Shown here: piece by piece, positions 11,946 through 22,401 of the stretch
Position numbering within the stretch: position 1 is the first letter of the stretch
Layout: each line of letters begins with the position of its first letter
Assembly: GCA_019918135.1 (NCBI GenBank)
Contig: WBZZ01003076.1
Location: 177,501 to 241,500 of the forward strand
Direction of reading: 5' to 3'
Length of the DNA: 64,000 nucleotides
DNA from: Paulinella micropora
Taxonomy: Eukaryota > Cercozoa > Imbricatea > Euglyphida > Paulinellidae
Made by a program: the position numbers and the translations under genes
Notes under the pieces: model-generated
The model's database searches: none
Seen by the model: only the letters and a program-made list of their open reading frames with translations
What the model was told of the DNA's origin: nothing

Positions 11946-12568
11946 TCTGATAGATGAAATATCGACTAATGTCAGAAAAAAGGAGCTTCTGATTTCGTCA
12001 ACCAGGAAGTCTGTGGGTAAAGTATTAACCCGATGCCCAGCTAAGCCGTGATGTTTGCACGGAAGGGACTGATACAGGCAATACCAAAGCTTCCTAGTAC
12101 CAGGCGGGGCCAGGGCTCGTTCCATAAAGCGCCCCTTGCAGAACGAGCTCCCACCTCCATTACAGAGGGCCCAGTAAGCAGATGGAGTTTCGAGACTGTC
12201 GACAGTCTAGTATAAACTGACAGAGCACTGTGGGTTTTATTCCGGGCTCAACAAGCGAGAAAGGGCACCCTGAGGGAACAGGATTGTGCTTCCCGTCGCT
12301 ATTTCGGCATATGACTTATAGGCGTATGGCTAGGCACACATAAGGCACCCCACCACGGGCCCAGCACACCCACACCATCCCCTAATTCTCTGTCTGTCGA
12401 CAGATGGCACCCATTTCAAAAAATCAAGCCCAAGAGAGGGTCAGTGACACCTCAAGTGGCCTTGGTTCATTCCGTAGAGTAAGTGATAAGCAACTGATGA
12501 AATATCGACTAATGTCAGAAAAAAGGAGCTTCTGATTTCGTCAACCAGGAAGTCTGTGGGTAAAGTTT

Positions 12569-12604
<36 letters not shown>

Positions 12605-12633
12605 CAGATAGACAGATAGACAGAGAGAAAGAT

Positions 12634-12706
<73 letters not shown>

Positions 12707-12720
12707 GATATGCGTGTGTC

Positions 12721-12753
<33 letters not shown>

Positions 12754-14901
12754 ATGTGTCTTAATTATATTATGAATACATTTATAGGAGAAGGAGCAGG
12801 AGAAGCTCGCCCAGAAGGCCTTGAAGCGCGAGCAGGAGCTTGAGATGATAAGGTCACAAGGAGAGGTGATGAGGTAATTTATTGTTTGTTCATGATATTG
12901 TACATGTCCTGTGCAATTGAAAACTTAGTTTGTCATGAGCATGTAAGGTACGTGTATGTACGCGTCCTGATTGTTATGTGACAGAAGCAAAGTCAAGACG
13001 TTTGCGGCGGACCTGAAGATGGAGGGAGATCCTGCGAGTTGGTCCAAGGAGATTCTTGCAAACAACGTGGACGAAGCGACTGGGAGGAAGCTCTGCCAAG
13101 ATGCATTTGCAGCTCAGCGGAAGGATCGTGAGGATAAATCACTGATGATTTCAGTAAATGTCAGTCTCTCTAAACTCCGCCCCCCCCCCCTCTCTTTCTC
13201 CCTCTCTCTCTCTCTCTCTCTCTAGGTTTTTGGTTTGTTTGTTTGTGTGTTTTCAATCACTTGGAATTTAATGATTAAGTTATGTGTACAAAACCTTACA
13301 TCTTTTGGATTATATTAATTATTTATTAATGTCAATGTTACTAATTGTGAGCAGGAGAGCGACAGACTCGTGGCGAGGTTCGGCCCTGCCGCCCGACAAT
13401 CTGCAAAGAAAGAAAAGAAGAGATGTTACTTCCTGGATCAAGTTGAAGTGATAACTGCGCTACCAGAAGCAATCCCGAAGCGAAAGCAACGGCGGTTGAA
13501 GAATCTTACGCATCCAGGGATTAAAAAAGTGATGCGACCTTTAGCAGCAGCTATCACCGGAGCTGATCCAAGTCCTCCTCCACTCGAGCTTGGCAAAGTG
13601 GGCACGCAGAAAAAAGCACTGGAGGTGGTACAAATATTAACATCTGACTCCGATGACGAAGCCCACAAGAGGCGTACGAAAAAAGCTAAGAAAGAACCAA
13701 GCGCCAAAGTGGAGCGGCCTGAAGATTGTTTGTTCTCTCCATTCCAAGTGAACCTGCCTGCAGACATCAAGGAGAAGGAGTCACTGTGGTCTTGCGAAGT
13801 GTGTACTTTCAACGAAAATCCCGAGAATTTCCTTGCTTGTAAAATCTGCGGGAACCCACGCTTCTCTGACGAAACAGATTGCTCCGTTAAGGTAGAGGAG
13901 CAACTTTTCCTTTCTTTCAGCGACGACGACAGCGACTACAACCCTGCAGCTGACAGTGGCAAGAAGTCATCCCTAAATTCAGCGTCGCTTTCTTTCAGCG
14001 ACGACGACAGCGACTACAACCCTACAGCTGACAGCGGCAAGAAGTCATGCCTAAATTCAGCGCCGCTTTCTTTCAGCGACGACGACAGCGACTACAACCG
14101 TGATAACGACAAGAAGTCTTCACTTCGCAGCGCAAGCAAACCAGACGAGAAGTCTTCACTTCCGATTGAGAATTCGAAATCAGTATTACGTTTCGAGAAA
14201 GGCAGCGACAGCAACTCTGACAATGCCAGCAGCAAAGGTCCCAGCCACGAACTCGGACAATCAACGGATAGCGACTCGGACAGACAGCGCAGTGACAACC
14301 AGAAAAAACTCATGTGGAAGCTCATCGGAGGAACAGGAGAAATAAGTGAAGCTGAGGCAACAAAGTTTGCTGAGCACATTACCGTCAACGACGCTGCAAA
14401 ATATAAGGGTGGAACAAAGGAAATCAACAAATTGCTCCGAACTCGTTGGATTTACCTGCTTTGGATTGCATGGCCTCATTCAACATGTCGGGGTATGGAT
14501 CAACTTGGCGCTCAGTTTCAGCTGGCCTTGGCAGAGTCGTCGGTATCAAACTAACAATTCTGCTCAATGATGTCAAGGCAAAAAGTAAAGTTCTTTGGCA
14601 CTTTTACGGGGTCAAAGATGCAAGCCAGAAAAACGCTACCGCAAAGGAATGGGTCAAGATGAAGTTCGAGCCTTCGTGGGTTTTGAAGCAGGGAATTGAA
14701 GAAACGGAGGAGCTACCATATGAAAAAATTACGAAGGAAAACAACGACAAGAGATACGAAGCATACGTTGTGGGGGTCGACGCTGAAGATTGTCTGATCG
14801 ACACTTTTCATTTGGGAAACGACATGATCTCCACTGCAGATCAGCAACAACTTCTGAATGAGTTGAAGGCACGGGCAGTTAAGGCCCCCCGTACGAAGTG
14901 A
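11239..14901 (+). CDS. Coiled-coil protein with RanBP2-type zinc finger, 8 exons, two reading-frame defects
   Basis: Exons: 11239-11296, 11376-11434, 11484-11580, 11647-11816, 12788-12873, 12985-13153 and 13355 onward. All introns are GT-AG and phases agree. The middle is Lys/Glu-rich and likely coiled coil (about residues 100-190). A RanBP2-type zinc finger follows at 13785-13860 (W-x-C-x2-C, Asn, C-x2-[12 protein letters not shown]...CKICGNPR), a fold that binds ubiquitin or single-stranded RNA in other proteins. Three copies of a roughly 27-residue acidic repeat ([10 protein letters not shown]) come next, then a Ser-rich linker and a folded-looking C-terminal domain. An in-frame TGA occurs at 11685-11687, and the frame shifts near 14440-14446, after which the other frame runs cleanly to 14901. 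I do not recognise the whole protein. Its position inside the TIRs suggests transposon cargo or a captured host gene. Upstream exons before 11239 are possible. Confidence 0.6.
11855..11945. repeat. (GATA)n microsatellite
   Basis: About twenty GATA units in the intron 11817-12787 of the zinc-finger gene, immediately left of the first 71-bp direct repeat. A second GATA/GACA array lies at 12569-12712 to the right of the second repeat. Confidence 0.9.
11953..12566. repeat. Two identical 71-bp direct repeats flanking 472 bp
   Basis: 11953-12023 and 12496-12566 are identical (both start GATGAAATATCGAC and end GTGGGTAAAGT). The 472 bp between them are GC-richer than the intron around them, have no long frame and include the palindrome GACTGTCGACAGTC near 12195. 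The unit could be a small terminal-repeat element (TRIM-like) or a duplication made through the flanking GATA arrays. I see no clear primer site or target duplication. Confidence 0.75.
12569..12750. repeat. (GATA/GACA)n then (GT)n(GA)n microsatellite
   Basis: GATA and GACA units to 12712, then TGTG and GAGA dinucleotides. It lies directly before the exon at 12788. Confidence 0.9.
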
Positions 14902-15224
14902 AACTTGGTCGTAAGCTGATCTGAAACAGTAGCTATAGTCTAAACTAAATAGTCTAGACTAACTAGTGAGTAATCAGCCTGCCTCTATGGCTAGTATGGG
15001 TGGCTAATATTAATATTGTATTCAAACAGTAATTGCGTAAATTGTAATTTTATTAAACACTAGTGACATAATTTAAGTTCAATTCTATTTTATTATTACG
15101 AGGTACTAATAATTATTAATCAATATTAATTATACTATTAATATTAATATGATTTAAAATACTGTAATAGTTTGAACGCCAACAAAAAATGAAGATGATT
15201 GTTCACAATAATATTAATGTTTAA

Positions 15225-18125
15225 GTGCATGTGCATGGTTGCCATGTGGCAACCGGACTTCAAATACTTCAGCAGAAGAAAATAATAATAAAATCGTGAA
15301 ATTTATTAATAATACAGCTATTTCTTTCATTTTCAAGTATTAAAATAAAATAAAATTTATTACAAAAGTTTTTAGTGCACAATGTCCATTGTCTGCCGCC
15401 CCCCCTTTGAAGATGATTTTCAGCTGAGTTGCCACCTGGCAACCACAAGGTCATTAAGAGTCAGATTGATTAATACGACGGCGTTTTACATTTTTTTGAG
15501 GGATTCCGTGCTGTTTGTGCCACGAGTGACATGTTCGCCCGCCCCCCCCACACAGCGACACATCCACAGGTAGCACAATAAAACATAGTGTAAGATACCT
15601 TCTCTCTGAAAAGGCATGCAGACAAACGACACATTTACGTCTTTTTGACCTCTCCAAACCTTCGTTATAGTTGTGCCCTAGCTCCCTTTTCTTTCTCATT
15701 TTGTCGGCCATGGGTACCTGTGGGTATTTGAGGACTTGCATGCATGGGGCAAAGCTATCCTGCATGTTAGGCTGGCTGGGGGCAAGCTGTGCGAGGGTAG
15801 GGATAGAATTACCCTCATTACCATGCAAAATGAGGGAGTCTGCAAGCAAAAGTTTGAAATACCCAGGCCTGATAGTTCCTTTTGAGGCTACATACTTGGA
15901 CAAAACAGACTGACTGAAAAAAATAAAATGTTTGTAGGCATTCGTGATAATGAAATCAAGCAAAATCATGAAATCTGCCCAATTCCAATCCTGCATTCCA
16001 AGGGTGAGATTGAGGGAAGAGGACCCGTGGCGCACGGCATTGAATACATCAACTGCATTAAAAGCTGAATAATAAAGAGCCACAGCCTCACAGCGCGGAA
16101 CCCGAGGATCATTGACACTAAAACGGGCCTCTCTGGGTTTGCCAGGCAAATTTGTGGAGCAAGTTGCGATAATTTGCTGCTGGTTGTGATCATTTTGATT
16201 GATTGCAAGCAGCTCCACCCCCTCATGCATGCATGTGGCTGAAGCTAAATCGCCTTTCTTAGGACCCCTCTGACTCCACAAAAGCATTTTGGGAAACCCT
16301 GAATGCGCAGTCTTCACCTGGCCTACAAAATCTAACCCCCTCTTCTTCACTTCAGTAGCTGTCTTGACAGAAGCAAACCACGAATCACCAACAACAATTC
16401 GACCACTCCCCCACCATGGTTCTGTTAGGCGCAAAGTAGTAGCAGCAGTGACCCCAAACCCATCTACTAATTCTTTTAGCCTATCCCTATCCCTACCCTC
16501 CACACATTCCATGCCTATGCATATGCCTGTTTCAACATCACACACGGTATGATATTCTCTGCCAACAGGAATAGGCTTGCGGGGGACAACCATTTGGCCT
16601 GGCATACCCACCCCCGTAAATTGACCCATACTCTCATCTACCACGAGAATGTTGCCCGGGACTATGGCTTTACTTGCTGTGGCATCCACGGCCTGCATGA
16701 ATGAACGAACCGGCAAAAAAGGGTCCTCTTCATTTGCAGGGGGGCCTAGCCTCAAATTTTTCAAGACAGCATCGAACCGATTGCCCCATTATGTTACCAA
16801 ATCCATCCCCCGGAAGCACGTCTGCACCGTGTCCTGATGTGGGGGCCCAGTGTGCACGCCTACGACCTCGGTCCGCCAGAGAGATTTTGATAAGGAGCCC
16901 AATGAAGACAAAAAACTCCTGAAAGGTGAGGGCCTGCCGCAGACGGGGTTCTCGCTCCTTCTCCAGCTTCTCGTTAGTCAGGCGAACGATGGTATGAACT
17001 GCTTCATGCGGCAAGAAGTGAAGAAAGTGCCTATGAACGAAAGAGGAAAAAAAATTGACAGGGGGGTGCAAAAAAAACCTGAAATTGTATTGTAATGGGA
17101 CATACAAAAAAGAGAGAAAACAAGTTAGCAAAAGCAGACAAGAAGTGTGACTTTGTAACTATAATTCCCTGAAACGACAACAAATTCAACAAAAAAAAGA
17201 ACAAAAAGAAAACCATTCAAAAAGTCATGGTGAATGTGAGGTTGACTGGATTTTTTTTTTGAAGTGAGAGCGCAGAGGGTAGAAGGGTGAAAGAGCTTAC
17301 ATGCAGGGTCCCGCATCGTGTGCCAAGGTGGTCTTGGCCTTATGTACAGGGCAACCAGCTCCCCAATCCACCACATGTGGACCCACGTTCCACTTCATAT
17401 CATTGGCCAATAGTTTGGCCGTCTCCCCATCTACTTCTTCTTGTGAATATGGACACGGATTGTACGAGGGAAGGTTTTCTTCTTCACCTCCCTCTTCCTC
17501 AGCACTGTCTTCGTCTTCCTGGGGAACAGCATCTTTCACTTCGGGTTGAGGGTTTGGGGGTTCCTCCTCCTCCTCATCTGAAACCTCACCTTTGACCTCT
17601 TCTCCCGCAGCATTGATGAAATGCAGGTCTGACCCGGCATGGTCGGGCTGGGGTCGCAAAAGCTTGGAAAAGAAGAAATAGTCCTGCTTGTCAAAGTGGA
17701 TGGTAACAAGTGCTTTTTTGTGCTTGGTTTCTTTTCCCTTCAAAACACCCAAAGCACTGATGTCATTGTAGAGAGGATCGCCAAATTGTTGGCGTGCCCA
17801 AGCCTTTCCCAGCTTCTCTACAGCCACGGATAGGGGGTCACCCACCTCCATGTTTCTGCTAAAAAATCATTTTGTGGCACGTTCACGCGGAAAAAGTGCA
17901 GTATGAGGGCACCCGTCTATAAAAGAAAAATTATAAATTCAACTCAAAGATTTTTCCTGAAATTTTTACACTCGCTTCCCGTACACTTTTGCTTCAAGAT
18001 TTTTGACTTTATTCAATAAAAACAGCTCCGGTTCAAGCGATAGAATTTTTTGAAAACTGGCCAGCACTGAAACCGCGGCGGTTGCAATATGGCAATTTTT
18101 GTTGCCATATGGCATCCCCATGCAC
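15225..18125 (-). mobile_element. piggyBac element, 2.9 kb, with TTAA target duplications
   Basis: Flanked by TTAA at 15221-15224 and 18126-18129, the target site specific to piggyBac. The ends are inverted: left GTGCATGTGCATGG...GCCATGTGGCAAC, right reverse complement GTGCATGGGGATGCCATATG followed by GCAAC. It encodes a piggyBac-type transposase on the - strand. It is inserted within the 10.2-kb element, so it arrived later. Confidence 0.9.
15454..17851 (-). pseudogene. piggyBac-type transposase, 2 exons, frameshifted
   Basis: Catalyses TTAA-specific cut-and-paste transposition. Exon 1 is 17851-17301 (acidic N-terminus). A GTAAG donor joins in phase to an acceptor at 17029, and exon 2 runs to 15454. 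Exon 2 opens with the N-terminal part of the transposase domain (EFFVFIGLLIKISLADR), followed by the catalytic core: VVDESMGQFTG around the first Asp, VVGDSWFASVKTA around the second, and FMILLDFIITNAY towards the third acidic region. It ends in a Cys-rich segment (CVVC...VSLC...TCHSWH). The frame changes near 16790 within ATGGGGCAATCGG. Reading three G instead of four would restore continuity, so this is a one-base insertion or an error. The Cys-rich block also appears split over two frames near 15550. Either lesion would inactivate this copy. Confidence 0.88.
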
Positions 18126-18158
18126 TTAAACAATGTTAATATTAATATTAATATTATA

Positions 18159-18429
18159 TTGCTGACATTCAAGACAACAACAAAAATTAGTTTTTCATTT
18201 TTGTGTCAGATTTTCATTTTTGTGACAGTTTTTCATTTTTGTGACAAAAATTCAAATTTTCAAATTTAACTGTAACATTTCGCGAAAATTTACGATATTT
18301 TGCGGACGAATATAGCAGTTAATTTGAAAAATTCAAATTTTCACCCAAAATTAAAATTCCAACCAAAACTGAAATTCCAACCAAAACAGAAAAATTAATT
18401 TTTTTTGTTGTCTTGAATGTCAACAGCAA
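18159..18429. mobile_element. 271-bp MITE with the same termini as the 10.2-kb element
   Basis: Begins TTGCTGACATTCAAGACAAC and ends with the inverted copy (GTTGTCTTGAATGTCAACAGCAA), with TA on both sides (18157-18158, 18430-18431). It is AT-rich and has no coding capacity. The shared termini suggest it could be mobilised by the Tc1/IS630-like transposase nearby. Confidence 0.8.
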
Positions 18430-18523
18430 TACGAAATCAGAATTCTGGGAGCCAAAAAATGAAAATTAACACAAAACTTAAACTTGATTTTCACCAAAAA
18501 TGAATTTTTCATTCAAAACCAAG

Positions 18524-18576
18524 ATTTCAACCAAAACTAAAAACTCATCATTTTTTGTCTTGAATGTCGTCAGCAA
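18524..18576 (-). repeat. Right terminal inverted repeat of the 10.2-kb element
   Basis: Reverse complement reads TTGCTGACGACATTCAAGAC, A-run, TGATGAGTTTTT, mirroring the end at 8403. It is followed by TA. Confidence 0.75.
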
Positions 18577-18578
18577 TA

Positions 18579-19250
18579 TATCATATAGTAGCAAGAAGCG
18601 TCCGTATGGTATATACCGGCTGTTTCAGTAGCCTGAGCATATTAGTAAAAATATTGGCAAGTTATGACTAGTGACTGGGTAGTCATTATAATAACTTGAA
18701 TATCTATAATACATCACCTTTAAGTGTCCGAACCAAACTCAGCTATCGAATAATCTTTGAATTATTGTAAGGGTCAGATTTCAGATTAGCGGCACGGTCA
18801 GATTTCACTATTAACATTAATATAGTATTAGTTGCCAGAATTCAAATTGATAGTAGTTTAATTTAACGGTAACATTTCGAAAAAATTATGCAGCGGCAGC
18901 CTCATCAAGTTTTGCGGACGGATATAACCTGCTATTAGCTTGAAATTGAATTCATTTGAATTCTGGCCACTAATCTGAAACTTGATGATCTGGCCGCTAA
19001 TCTGAGACAAATCTGACCCTTAATTCAAATTCGATTGCCTATATATTTCAACTAAGACGAGTGTTACGGTGACATTAATCACACTGTTGACATTGAACTA
19101 AGGGGGAGCAGCGGGAACTGAAAGTTGAAGGTTAAAGTAATAATAACGATTAACTAGCAGTAGTATTTTACGGTATTACTAGGTACATTCAAGTGCCAAA
19201 CTCTGGCGCTGGTGAGTCGATCATGTACGGAGAAAGATTGGAAAAAGGTG
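18579..19250. other. AT-rich intergenic DNA, no gene seen
   Basis: Short imperfect internal repeats (for example GGTCAGATTTCAGATTAG, and variants of GAATTCAAATTGA) but no frame, splice pattern or RNA gene that I can support. Confidence 0.5.
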
Positions 19251-19500
19251 TGGAAGAGGTGAAAGGTGGCACTTAAGCTTACGATTGTAAAAAATATGGG
19301 CAGGTGTTGTAAGAGAGAGTGTTTGCGATGTAGAGAATTACAGAGATAAAAAAATGCATGTATGTATGTATGTATGTATGTTGTATGATTACGGTATGTA
19401 TGTATGTATGTATGTATGTATGTATGTATGTATGTATGTGTGTATTTACGTATGTATTTATGTATGTACCTATGTATGTATGTATGTATGTATGTTTTAA
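19245..19500 (+). repeat. Dispersed SINE-like repeat, copy 1, with (TATG)n tail
   Basis: About 110 bp beginning GGTGGAAGAGGTGAAA, passing through GGTGTTGTAAGAGAGAGTGTTTG and GTAGAGAATTACAGAG, then running directly into (TATG)n from about 19355. Copy 2 is at 20185. The tail at the same position in both copies suggests a retroposed unit. No pol III promoter boxes were confirmed. Confidence 0.55.
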
Positions 19501-20184
19501 GATGGAGAGACTCACATAGTCCTCCCGCCCTCTACGAGAACAACACACACAGCTGACGCTCTCTCAAGTTGTGCACATATGTATCGTGTGAAATACCTGT
19601 ATGTTGGAATAAGACGTGAAATAATGCGTGAATTTCCGAGATTTAGATGGAATAGATGTGGGTAAGGGTATGTAGGAGGGATATATGTGTAAGGGTAAAG
19701 GAATATGAAGGGGAGAAGCATAAAACAGAAGAGATGGGCAGACCTTTTCATATAGAAATGACCATCTTGTCAAGTGGATGCGTACGATAAAAGAACACCG
19801 GGAAGCGAAAGTGGAACCATAAAGCACACACCAGACAATACAGCCACCCCATGAGTGCAAAATCAAGAGAGACATGGGGTGCATGGGTTGTGGATGGGTT
19901 TAAGAGTTGTGGAATACAACAGTTTGAGAAAAGACATGCGTAGGAGATAGAAAAGTGACTAAATTCTCGCGATCACATGTGTTTCTGCCCTTCCCCCTTT
20001 CTTGCCTGCCTCCATAACCATGCTCGTCCTCAGCATTTTCAACCTTTTTGCTGCCTTTCTTCCCATACAAGGTTCCATACTTCATCACATCTTTCCCTCT
20101 TTTTCCTCATATCACACCTATTCTTTTTTCCCCTGGGAAGATGTTTTACCTTTTTGTTGGGTCGGAAAAAAGAGGGGAAAATAG

Positions 20185-20365
20185 AAAAGAGGTGAAAAGT
20201 GGCACTATGGTTGGAAAAAAGGCTGGCAGGTGGTGTAAGGGAGACTGTTTGAGATATGTAGAGAACTATAGAGGTAATAAAAATGTATGTATGTATGTAT
20301 GTATGTATGTGTGTGTGTATGTATGTATGTATGTACATATGTATGTATGTATGCATGTATGTAGT
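20185..20365 (+). repeat. Dispersed SINE-like repeat, copy 2, with (TATG)n tail
   Basis: Aligns to copy 1 over GAGGTGAAAAGTGGCACT, GGCAGGTGGTGTAAGGGAGA, GTTTGAG and GTAGAGAACTATAGAGG, then (TATG)n from about 20283. Confidence 0.55.
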
Positions 20366-20664
20366 GACCTTATACAGACGGGGCTCCTAAGCGCTCCCAC
20401 TGTCTGTTTTAGGGGGTGAAACTATACTAAGTTACTATACAAATGACTGGGTGAAGATATCTTTAATTTTAGTAAATAGGAGGGTTGGGTGTAGGAGGGA
20501 TGTGGGAGAACTATTGTTGAAAGGGTTAAAGTAGGAGAAATTAAAGTGGTGGGCATATGTTTAGGTGGTATATGAGTGTGTGATATGTGTGGATGTACCT
20601 GTACTTCGGAGTAGGGTAGAAAAGGTGTGGAAAGCATGAGAGTATGTGTGAATGATTGGTATGT

Positions 20665-21276
20665 TATGTATGTATGTATGTATGTATGTATGAATGCATG
20701 CATGCATGATGATGCATGCATGCATGTACGTTTGTATGTATGTATGTATGTATGTATGTATGTAGTTGGGTAGGTAGGTAGGTAGGTAGGTATGTATGTA
20801 TGTATGTATGTATGTATATGTATGTATGTATGTATTTATGTATGTGTGTATGTATGTATGTATGAATGTACATATGTACATATGTATGTATGTATGTATG
20901 TATGTGTGTATGTATGTATGTATCTATGTATCTATGTATCTGTACATACATACATACATACATACATACATAGATACATACATACATTCATACGTACATA
21001 GATACATAGATACATACTACATAGATACATACATAGATACATACATAGATACATACATACATACAGACATGACATACATACATGACATACATACATACAT
21101 ACATATGTTGTATGTATGTATGTATGTATGTATGTTGTACGTATGTATGCATGTATGGATGTATACATGTATGTATGTATGTATGTATGTACATGCGTAT
21201 GTATGTATGTATGTATGCATGTATGTATGTATGTATGTATGTATTGTATGTATGTCTGTATGTATGTATGTATGTA

Positions 21277-21312
<36 letters not shown>

Positions 21313-21412
21313 TGTATGTATGTACATATGTATGTATGCACATATGTATGTATGTATGTATGTATGTATGTGTATGTATGTATGTATGTATGTATGTATG
21401 TATGTATGCATG

Positions 21413-21446
<34 letters not shown>

Positions 21447-21675
21447 TGTATGTATGTATGTATGTATGTATGTGTGTATGACATACAGATGTATGTATGT
21501 ATGTATGTATGTACATATGTATGTGTACATATGTATGTATGTATATATCTATGTACATTATGTATGTATGTATGTATGTGTGTATGTATGCATGTATGCA
21601 TGTATGTATGTATGTATGTATGTATGTATCTATGTGTGTACATATGTACATATGTATCTATGTATGTTGTATAGT
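20665..21675. repeat. 1-kb (TATG)n array with inverted (TACA)n centre
   Basis: Mostly TATG with TAGG, TACA and TGTA variants. A block at about 20944-21105 is in the opposite orientation (TACA), so the array can pair with itself. All long frames here are MYVC/HTYI-type repeat translations. Confidence 0.95.
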
Positions 21676-21791
21676 AAGGAGGTATCTGTGTAGGCAGGTA
21701 TGCCTGTGGTATGTTGACACCAATTTACCTGCAAATCCCGTTCCAAGTTGTCAGCAGCAGGCTTCATCGGTCATGAATCACGTTACCTTGC

Positions 21792-22055
21792 TCAGTTTTT
21801 CGTAGCAATCCGCCTAGGGTCTACAAACACCACCCAAGGCACAAAAGTGGCATCTGGCTGCGTCAGGCCAGAGTGGTCGTAGACTGTCAGAGGAATAGTA
21901 GACTGGCTGCTGGCTCCGCTTGTTCGAGGTGAGGGGTTGTTGTATAAAATCCGGTCACTGAAGGGCGGCGAGTCTGCTATATTGTTATCCAAGCGACTGC
22001 TAACGAACGAGAGATCTAACGAGGGAGATGCAAGTGTTGTTGGCGTGCCTAGCAT
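21792..22055 (-). other. Possible exon or coding remnant, unassigned
   Basis: An 87-codon frame with ordinary composition (segments such as FSDRILYNNPSPR and PWVVFVDPRRIATKN) lying between repeats and the VIRMA start on the opposite strand. No partner exons, start context or family match seen. It may be a fragment of an old element. Confidence 0.2.
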
Positions 22056-22401
22056 AGATAAGATGTATAGAATATAGAATAGATATAGACAGACAGACGA
22101 TATCTTTTGTCATTCCTTTTGACACAACTGAGTAGTATATATTGTACCTGTAATATTAAGGTAAGAGGAGGAAGCGAAATGAAAAAGATACCTTTCTCTT
22201 TTGCACCTACGATGAGCCAACTACAGTGTTCAATGTTTTGGAAGAGATATATGAGAATGAGTTGTTTTCGTGAGAATGAGATCTGAGTAGGCTTAGATAT
22301 ATGTCTTTGACACATAAATGTTGCGCCACTCACAATAGTACTCACAAGCTGTGATGCTCCAGGCGGCTGCCTAAGAGCAGCACGCCCAAGGAGGGGGGTG
22401 C

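Larger units (their letters stand above)
8403..18576. mobile_element. 10.2-kb TIR-bounded composite DNA transposon (Tc1/mariner-IS630-like)
   Basis: The left end (TTGCTTACGACATTC...) and the reverse complement of the right end (TTGCTGACGACATTC...) match with one mismatch in the first 21 bases and continue through AAGACAAAAAA and ATGAGTTTTT. Weaker similarity extends further, for example TTTTGAATGAAA on both sides. TA flanks both ends (8401-8402, 18577-18578), the target duplication expected of Tc1/mariner elements. Inside are the transposase gene (- strand), a divergent zinc-finger gene (+ strand), a piggyBac element and a MITE. Without the piggyBac and MITE the element would be about 7.0 kb, large for this superfamily. 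The pairing of the two ends is an inference from terminal similarity. The right terminus could belong to a separate partial copy. Confidence 0.65.

Noticed and set aside
14511-14540. A ~29-nt intron (GTATGG...TTTCAG) to explain the frame change in the zinc-finger gene
   Set aside because: Far shorter than the 50-75 nt introns seen elsewhere here, and it would remove residues that read well in the second frame.
20796-21674. 292-residue frame in the (TATG)n array
   Set aside because: Pure repeat translation, as above.
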